A stretch of 10,949 nucleotides of DNA from positions 1 to 10,949 of the forward strand of contig SLHT01000247.1 of assembly GCA_007136055.1 (NCBI GenBank), in the 5' to 3' direction. How positions within the stretch are numbered: the stretch's first letter is position 1; every line of letters starts with the position of its first letter. The DNA comes from Syntrophomonadaceae bacterium. GTDB taxonomy: Bacteria > Bacillota > Dethiobacteria > DTU022. The translations under genes were made by a program, and so were the position numbers. Positions 6,450 through 10,949 of this stretch are shown piece by piece. Under the pieces are notes generated by a model, which was not told the origin of the DNA, searched no databases, and worked only from the letters and a program-made list of their open reading frames with translations.

Positions 6450-6911
6450 TCATGGGGTAAAAGCTTTTTCCACGGCTTGCGGAGCTGTTTCGGCAGTGAT
6501 AATATTTTTCTTTAACTCGCGGGGCGGTTTTAAAGACCAGCTTTTTAATCCAACTACGGGTTTATCCATTTTCAGAGCGAGGGCTATTTCAGAAAGTGTC
6601 CCGTACTCACCGCCAACGGCAATAACAGCATCAGCAGTTTTTACTATAACTGCATTGCGGGCTTCGCCCAAACCTGTTGAAACAGCAAATGACAGGTGTG
6701 GGTTGCCTTCAAGGGTGCTATCGCCCGGCAGTATACCGATAACTGTCCCGCCTGCTTCACGGGCTCCTGCCGAAGCAGCCTCCATTACCCCGCTTCCGCC
6801 GCCGCAAATCACAACGCCGCCTTTTTTGACAATCTCAGCCCCAACCTGACGGGCCAGCTTCTCTTCTTCTTCAGAACAGTAAGAACCGCCGACTACGGCA
6901 ATATATCGCAA
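6450..6911 (-). CDS. TIGR00725 / LOG-like Rossmann-fold protein
   Basis: This 153-residue protein belongs to the family related to LOG and 'lysine decarboxylase-like' proteins. It has a Rossmann-type start (IAVVGGSYC, 4-12), the segment GGGSGVMEAASAGAREAGG (37-55) and the nucleotide-binding loop GGEYGTLSE (100-108), which corresponds to PGGxGTxxE of LOG phosphoribohydrolases. LOG enzymes release bases from nucleoside monophosphates; this shorter TIGR00725 branch has no firmly known substrate, so an enzymatic name would be over-reading. The start is TTG, because AGGAGG lies 9 nt upstream and overlaps the yraN stop codon (TAGGAGG). With only 13 bp between them, it is cotranscribed with yraN. 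The gene ends 31 bp from the convergent comM stop. Confidence 0.85.
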   Translation of the reverse strand: MRYIAVVGGSYCSEEEEKLARQVGAEIVKKGGVVICGGGSGVMEAASAGAREAGGTVIGILPGDSTLEGNPHLSFAVSTGLGEARNAVIVKTADAVIAVGGEYGTLSEIALALKMDKPVVGLKSWSLKPPRELKKNIITAETAPQAVEKAFTP

Positions 6912-6924
6912 TATGTTATGCCTC

Positions 6925-7296
6925 CTAAGCAGATAGTATTCCCCGAATATGATTTAAGCTTTTTACCGCATGGCTGTCTTTATCTAGCATAACGGCAACC
7001 AGGTCTATGCGGGATGAAACCTCGCGCCTGTAAACTGACTGCAGGTAAAATAGGGCCAGGCGGTGCAGCTTTTGCGCTTTTGGCCCTGTAATCGATTCCT
7101 CAGGACTGCCGAAAGCTTTACCTGTTTTTGACCGCACTTCCACTATAACGATTGTATCAAGATCGCGGGCAATAATATCAATTTCACCAAGTTTACATCG
7201 GTAGTTGGTTTCAATTATTCTGTAGCCAAGCTGCTCCAGATAATTTCTGGCGGCTTTTTCTCCAGCCTCCCCTACCTGCAGGCGCTTTCTGGTCAT
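6925..7296 (-). CDS. yraN: YraN family (UPF0102) endonuclease-like protein
   Basis: This 123-residue protein has the UPF0102 pattern: GEAGEKAARNYLEQLGYRI near the N-terminus (9-27), NYRCKLGEIDIIARD (31-45) and IVEVRSKTG (51-59). The acidic residues of GEID (37-40) and of VEVR (52-55) match the core of the PD-(D/E)xK nuclease fold, here with arginine where many such nucleases have lysine. The family is widespread and its cellular job is poorly defined; DNA processing is assumed because of its fold and its usual place near rnhB and comM. The start is ATG with AGGAG 6 nt upstream. A gap of 188 bp separates it from rnhB; I could not identify a convincing promoter in it. Confidence 0.92.
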   Translation of the reverse strand: MTRKRLQVGEAGEKAARNYLEQLGYRIIETNYRCKLGEIDIIARDLDTIVIVEVRSKTGKAFGSPEESITGPKAQKLHRLALFYLQSVYRREVSSRIDLVAVMLDKDSHAVKSLNHIRGILSA

Positions 7297-7484
7297 TTAA
7301 TGTCTCCTGCCTTTACATGTAATTATATATATTTTTAGGTCTCTAATCTCTCTGCCTTCTAATATCGACCAGGCTGCAGCCTGAAAAAAAGAATGCCGTC
7401 AGAATTACTACTCTGCCTCTGTTTTGAAATTGCTTAAATTAACCCAGGCAATTGTAACCATACTGGTACCGACCCTATAATTGT

Positions 7485-8255
7485 TTAATCTGTAAGCCTA
7501 AATGATCGACGATGTTCTGGGCAGGGGCCGAGCTTGACTATTGCTTCGCGATGATCAAAAGTTCCGTAGCCCTTATTGTGAATAAAACCATAAGCAGGGT
7601 ATTTATAGTGCATTTCAGCCATTATTTTATCCCTGGATACTTTTGCCAGCACTGATGCGGCCGCAATCGAAAGTGAGATAGCATCCCCACCGGTAACCGC
7701 CTTCTGGCTGAAGGAGCAATCCTTTATTTTAAACCCATCAACTAAAACATACTCCGGTTTAAGAGTTAACTTTTTTAGGGCTCTTTTCATAGCCATTAAT
7801 GATGCTGCGTGGATATTGTATTGATCGACTTCCCGGCAGGATGCGCTGGCTATAGCATAAGAACGGGCATTAAATACAATCTCTTCGAATATTCTTTCGC
7901 GTGCGCCTTTTGAAAGCTTTTTGGAATCATTAAGGCCTCTAATGAGAGAGGCTGCTGGATCCAGAATTACAGCTGCTGCTACAACGGGGCCGGCAAGCGG
8001 GCCGCGACCGGCTTCATCAATTCCTGCGATCACTTTATAGCCCCGGGCCCATAATGATTTTTCTTCCTTTAACATCTTATGCAGGCGGGACTCTTCATTT
8101 AGATTCCTTTCTATCCGCCGGTGATACTGCTTAAGGAGAACGGCCACCCCCCGCCGCTTATCCGCGCTGAGGAGTTCTTCTTCTTGCTGGCACAGTTCTT
8201 CCTTTTGGTCCAGGTACCTGGTAATTTCGGCAATTGTCATTTGCTCGAAAAACAT
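7485..8255 (-). CDS. rnhB: Ribonuclease HII
   Basis: This 256-residue protein is RNase HII, which cuts RNA in RNA-DNA hybrids and starts removal of single ribonucleotides from DNA. The DEDD catalytic residues can be placed at D80 and E81 (GIDEAGRGPLAGP), D173 (LVDGF) and D191 (GGDAISLS). LNDSKKLS (108-115) and the C-terminal GPCPEHRRSF are also typical. A charged, helical N-terminal extension of about 70 residues precedes the catalytic core; it is also seen in the 255-residue B. subtilis enzyme. The ATG has GAGGAG 9 nt upstream. It follows rbgA by 193 bp, a region with degenerate repeats, so it may be read from the upstream operon or from its own unseen promoter. Confidence 0.97.
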   Translation of the reverse strand: MFFEQMTIAEITRYLDQKEELCQQEEELLSADKRRGVAVLLKQYHRRIERNLNEESRLHKMLKEEKSLWARGYKVIAGIDEAGRGPLAGPVVAAAVILDPAASLIRGLNDSKKLSKGARERIFEEIVFNARSYAIASASCREVDQYNIHAASLMAMKRALKKLTLKPEYVLVDGFKIKDCSFSQKAVTGGDAISLSIAAASVLAKVSRDKIMAEMHYKYPAYGFIHNKGYGTFDHREAIVKLGPCPEHRRSFRLTD

Positions 8256-8313
8256 GGCGTTTGGCTCCTCTTCTTAGTCCGCTAAGCCACACGGACGGTT
8301 CCATCGGCTTCGG

Positions 8314-8348
8314 TATTAGAAGTCAGAAATCAGGGGTCAGAAGCCAGA
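8314..8348. repeat. Degenerate heptad tandem repeat (AGTCAGA type)
   Basis: Four adjacent 7-bp units, AGTCAGA, AATCAGG, GGTCAGA and AGCCAGA, run from 8321 to 8348, perhaps preceded by a decayed fifth unit, TATTAGA (8314-8320). They lie in the 193-bp gap between rbgA and rnhB. Similar heptad arrays are scattered through intergenic DNA of many bacteria. Here the array is short and eroded. Confidence 0.6.
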
Positions 8349-8353
8349 TTATT

Positions 8354-8374
8354 GGGGACGCTTTAACCGTCCCC
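8354..8374. repeat. Short GGGGACG inverted repeat
   Basis: GGGGACG (8354-8360) and CGTCCCC (8368-8374) flank a 7-base centre (CTTTAAC), directly after the heptad repeat. There is no T-run on either side, so a terminator role is weak. The GGGGAC...GTCCCC ends resemble the larger GGGACA...TGTCCC repeats at the left end of the window, which suggests a related family of short mobile palindromes; this is inference. Confidence 0.55.
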
Positions 8375-8448
8375 ATGGCGCCGCTAATTCTATAATCTTT
8401 CACTGTAGTGTTAGTTGTCGATACAAAAAACAAATTCCTCTGCTACTT

Positions 8449-9282
8449 TTAATTCGGAGGATCTTCTAAGGTAATTCTACCCAGTAAACCGGCCTGAAAG
8501 TCCCGCAGAACAAGCCCGCTTGCCCGTTCAAAGTCTACCTCTCCCGCAGCCTGAAGGCAACCATGCGACTGGCCAATGTAGGTAAGCATTTTTTGTGCAC
8601 TATCGGTTTTTAAAACTTTATAACGCTCAGCCAGGTTTTCTTCTTTCCCTTTTTGAAGGTAAGTTTCAAGCAGCCACAGGGCAATACCCTGCTGGTCGAG
8701 CCTGCTTGGCGGCATCGCCCCGACTGCAGCCAGAGGCCAGGTTGAAGTTTCACTTATTTTCGGCCAGAGGATTCCAGGAGTATCTAGTAATTCCAGCCCG
8801 GGAGTAATCCTGATCCACTGACGCCCCCTGGTTACTCCGGGCTGGTTACCGGTTCTGGTTACTGCTTTATGTACAAAATAATTAATTAAGGTTGATTTCC
8901 CAACATTGGGGATACCGATAAAGATCATGCGCAGAGGGCGCTTGATGCGGGTTGGTCGCAGGTTATGTTCCTGATTTTTAAGATACTGTAAAAAATGCTT
9001 TAGATATCGCTTGTGATGAACACTAAAAGACATGGCTCTTTGATCCATGCCCTGAAAATGTGCAAGCCAGCGCCCGGTAACAGCTTCTTCGGCCCGATCA
9101 GCCTTGTGCAAAAGCAGAAGATGTTTCTTGCCTTCAAGAAGGCCCTTAATGGCAGGATTGCGACTGCTGATTGGAATGCGCGCATCAAGCAGCTCAACTA
9201 CCAGGTCAATTATTTTTAAATCTTGGCGCAAGACATTTAAAGCCTTGGACATAGATCCAGGGTACCACTGGCCTGTTGTCAA
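8449..9282 (-). CDS. rbgA: RbgA (YlqF) ribosome-assembly GTPase, with altered key residues
   Basis: This 277-residue protein is a circularly permuted GTPase of the RbgA/YlqF family, which acts late in 50S subunit assembly. The motif order is G4, G5, G1, G2, G3: HKAD (59-62), a poorly conserved G5 near 85-90, GIPNVGKS (123-130), GNQPGVT (145-151) and DTPG (167-170). The C-terminal helical domain ends with RDFQAGLLGRITLE, as usual. Two positions are odd. The N-terminal WYPGSM has serine at residue 10 where the family has the catalytic histidine of WFPGHM, and G4 reads HKAD where NKxD is expected. The start is TTG, 2 bp after the lepB stop, with AAGGTGG spanning the lepB end 7 nt upstream, so it is coupled to lepB. 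Family is certain; full GTPase activity is in doubt. Confidence 0.93.
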   Translation of the reverse strand: MTTGQWYPGSMSKALNVLRQDLKIIDLVVELLDARIPISSRNPAIKGLLEGKKHLLLLHKADRAEEAVTGRWLAHFQGMDQRAMSFSVHHKRYLKHFLQYLKNQEHNLRPTRIKRPLRMIFIGIPNVGKSTLINYFVHKAVTRTGNQPGVTRGRQWIRITPGLELLDTPGILWPKISETSTWPLAAVGAMPPSRLDQQGIALWLLETYLQKGKEENLAERYKVLKTDSAQKMLTYIGQSHGCLQAAGEVDFERASGLVLRDFQAGLLGRITLEDPPN

Positions 9283-9284
9283 GG

Positions 9285-9812
9285 TTAATCCACCTTAGAT
9301 GTAATAGCCCGGGCTTCCCAGGGGGGCCAAAATATAAAGAAAGCCCGGCCCTTTAAATGTTCCCGGGAAATAAAGCCGACCCGGGGATCCCTGCTATCCA
9401 TGCTGTTTTGGCGATAGTCACCCATAACAAAATAGTAACCGGCAGGAACCTCCACCGGCCCGTAATCATAATTATCCATGTCCCTGAGCAGGTAAGGTTC
9501 ATAGAGCATGGTGTTATTAATATAAACGCGACCGTTAATAATTTCAATCTTATCTCCAGCTACACCAATTACGCGTTTAATAAAATCACGGCCCGGCTCG
9601 AACTCAAAAACAACAATATCGCCTGATTGAGGATCGTCATAATGATAAACGACCTTGTTTACCATCAGCCGTTCAGTTTCGTGTAGTGTTGGGTACATAG
9701 ACCTTCCCTCAACGACGAATACCTCAAAAAGAAATAGCCTGATTAGGATTGCCAGTATTATTGCAATCAGTATAGAACGAGTCCAGTCCCAGATCTCTGA
9801 CCATTTACTCAA
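9285..9812 (-). CDS. lepB: Signal peptidase I
   Basis: This 175-residue membrane protease removes signal peptides from exported proteins. A single N-terminal membrane segment (about 12-32) anchors it, with the catalytic domain outside the membrane. The Ser-Lys dyad is S38 in GRSMYPTL and K79 in DFIKRVIG. GDYRQNSMDSRDPRVGFI is the conserved box E. The length is that of the short Gram-positive type (SipS-like). The start is TTG with GGAG 9 nt upstream; the ATG within GGAGATGA runs into a stop at once. It lies 19 bp after rplS and 2 bp before rbgA, within one operon. Confidence 0.97.
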   Translation of the reverse strand: MSKWSEIWDWTRSILIAIILAILIRLFLFEVFVVEGRSMYPTLHETERLMVNKVVYHYDDPQSGDIVVFEFEPGRDFIKRVIGVAGDKIEIINGRVYINNTMLYEPYLLRDMDNYDYGPVEVPAGYYFVMGDYRQNSMDSRDPRVGFISREHLKGRAFFIFWPPWEARAITSKVD

Positions 9813-9831
9813 TCAAATCATCTCCACACCT

Positions 9832-10173
9832 TTAACGTCTTTCCTTAATCCTGGATGCCTTTCCTGTCCGCTTTCGTAAATAGTAAAGCTTTGCCCGGCG
9901 GACCCGTCCCTTTCTGACAATCTCGATTTTACTGACCGACGGAGAGTGGACAGGAAATATTCTTTCGACACCGATTCCAAAAGTAACACGGCGAACGGTA
10001 AAAGTTTCCCTCGCCCCGCTTCCCTGGCGCCTGATTACAACCCCTTCAAAAGCCTGTGTTCTTTCACGCCCGCCTTCGACAACTACAACGTACACTTTAA
10101 CTTTATCTCCGGGGGTGAATTGCGGCAAATCTTCTTTTAGGTTTTGCTTTTCAACTTCTTTTATTAAATCCAT
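9832..10173 (-). CDS. rplS: 50S ribosomal protein L19
   Basis: This 113-residue protein is ribosomal protein L19, at the interface of the 30S and 50S subunits. It has the family signatures FEGVVIRRQGSGARETFTV (42-60), GVERIFPVHSPSV (68-80) and the basic C-terminus RRAKLYYLRKRTGKASRIK. The start is placed at the ATG giving MDLIKEVEKQ, the usual L19 beginning. A TTG seven codons upstream would extend the frame, but it lies directly after AAGGAGG (complement of 10185-10191), which serves the ATG at a spacing of 11 nt. It follows trmD by 32 bp. Confidence 0.97.
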   Translation of the reverse strand: MDLIKEVEKQNLKEDLPQFTPGDKVKVYVVVVEGGRERTQAFEGVVIRRQGSGARETFTVRRVTFGIGVERIFPVHSPSVSKIEIVRKGRVRRAKLYYLRKRTGKASRIKERR

Positions 10174-10205
10174 TATCCCTTCAACCTCCTTCAATCACTT
10201 GATGA

Positions 10206-10943
10206 TTAATTCTGCTGCCTCATAATCTCTTCCAGATAAGATTTTTCATCGGGTAGCAGTTTAGCTTTTTCTAATAAATCAGGTCTGCGCTCACAGGTCC
10301 GCTTAATAGATTGTTTCCTGCGCCAGCGTTCAATTTCCGCATGATTCCCCGATAGAAGAACTGACGGAACTTCCATTCCGCGAAATGCCGACGGACGGGT
10401 ATAATGCGGATGCTCTAGAAAAGAATCGCTAAAAGATTCATTGGCGGCAGCTTCCTCGGTAATAAAACCGGGCAGCAGGCGAACGACGGCGTCTACAATA
10501 ACAGCTGCGGCCAACTCTCCGCCGGTCAGGACATAATCTCCGATAGAAAACTCCTCATCGATCAGGGCAGTTCTAACCCTTTCGTCAACCCCTTCATAGC
10601 GACCGCAAATCAGGATAAGGTGCTTTTCTCCCGACAGCTTTCTTGCTGCCTGTTGATCAAACCTGCGGCCCTGCGGTGTCATTAATAACACCCATGAACG
10701 CTCATATTCTGATTTGCTTTTCAGATCTTCAACCGCTTCAAAAAGCGGCTCCGGTTTTAATATCATACCGCATCCCCCGCCGTAAGGGGTATCATCAACC
10801 TGACGGTGTCGGTCACGGGTATAAGAACGCAGGTCAATTAAGTTTATTTCCACCAATCCCCTGTCGACGGCCCTTTTAATCATGCTTTCCTTGAAAGGCC
10901 CCTCAAGCATACCGGGAAATATTGTGACCAGATCAATCTTCAT
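10206..10943 (-). CDS. trmD: tRNA (guanine-N1-)-methyltransferase TrmD
   Basis: This 245-residue SPOUT-class enzyme transfers a methyl group from S-adenosylmethionine to N1 of G37 in tRNAs, preventing frameshifting. The family marks are DDTPYGGGCGMILKPEP (50-66), TPQGRRFDQ (89-97), CGRYEGVDERV (113-123) and IGDYVLTGGE (134-143), the last three forming the trefoil-knot cofactor site, then SFLEHPHYTRP (174-184) and the C-terminal tRNA-binding helices with WRRKQSIKRT. The gene is complete, with an ATG at 10943, but its ribosome binding site lies beyond the window edge. It is the first gene seen of the trmD-rplS-lepB-rbgA operon; rpsP and rimM are expected to its right, outside the window. Confidence 0.98.
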   Translation of the reverse strand: MKIDLVTIFPGMLEGPFKESMIKRAVDRGLVEINLIDLRSYTRDRHRQVDDTPYGGGCGMILKPEPLFEAVEDLKSKSEYERSWVLLMTPQGRRFDQQAARKLSGEKHLILICGRYEGVDERVRTALIDEEFSIGDYVLTGGELAAAVIVDAVVRLLPGFITEEAAANESFSDSFLEHPHYTRPSAFRGMEVPSVLLSGNHAEIERWRRKQSIKRTCERRPDLLEKAKLLPDEKSYLEEIMRQQN

Positions 10944-10949
10944 TCTTTA

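Noticed and set aside
7370..7383. Perfect 14-bp palindrome CAGGCTGCAGCCTG followed by A residues, between rnhB and yraN
   Set aside because: For a terminator of the leftward rnhB transcript the T-run is on the wrong side, and it is too far from yraN's likely promoter to call an operator.
10174..10194. An N-terminal extension of L19 starting at TTG
   Set aside because: The added codons consist largely of the ribosome binding site itself, and L19 proteins normally begin MDLI/MDLIKEVE-like, matching the ATG at 10173.

Overview
The window looks like chromosomal DNA from an anaerobic, Gram-positive-type bacterium, most likely a member of the Clostridia (for example the Peptococcaceae or Syntrophomonadales). 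This is inference from gene order (trmD-rplS-lepB-rbgA-rnhB-yraN), strong AGGAGG-type ribosome binding sites, frequent TTG starts, a rubredoxin gene, and short GGGACA...TGTCCC intergenic repeats of a kind I associate with such genomes. Base composition is intermediate by eye. I see no phage, transposase, CRISPR, tRNA or rRNA.

Left part (1-2262): only the start codon of a leftward gene lies at the left edge, with a good promoter and ribosome binding site. Next is a cluster of three perfect 30-bp GC-rich repeat units, one inverted and two in a 48-bp tandem. A leftward UvrD/PcrA-type helicase gene with all the superfamily 1 motifs but a short C-terminus follows.

Middle part (2263-4882): a rightward, translationally coupled three-gene cassette encodes two homologous DUF1538 membrane proteins and a small P-II-like protein. 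The arrangement recalls transporter/P-II pairs such as AmtB-GlnK, but the function is not established. A hairpin separates it from a convergent 52-residue rubredoxin gene, which has a clear promoter with palindromes nested in it. The rubredoxin gene and the next gene, comM, diverge around a region holding a perfect 24-bp palindrome.

Right part (4883-10943): comM (a YifB-type AAA+ protein of DNA uptake and recombination) runs rightward and converges on a long leftward housekeeping cluster. In transcription order this cluster is trmD (tRNA m1G37 methyltransferase), rplS (ribosomal protein L19), lepB (signal peptidase I), rbgA (GTPase of 50S assembly), rnhB (RNase HII), yraN (UPF0102) and a LOG-like TIGR00725 protein. 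The trmD-rplS-lepB-rbgA part is tightly packed and surely cotranscribed. rnhB and yraN sit behind gaps of just under 200 bp, the first carrying degenerate repeats.

The best leads are the DUF1538/P-II cassette with its cysteine cluster and acidic tail, an RbgA that lacks the family's catalytic histidine and the G4 asparagine, and the operator-like palindromes between rubredoxin and comM.
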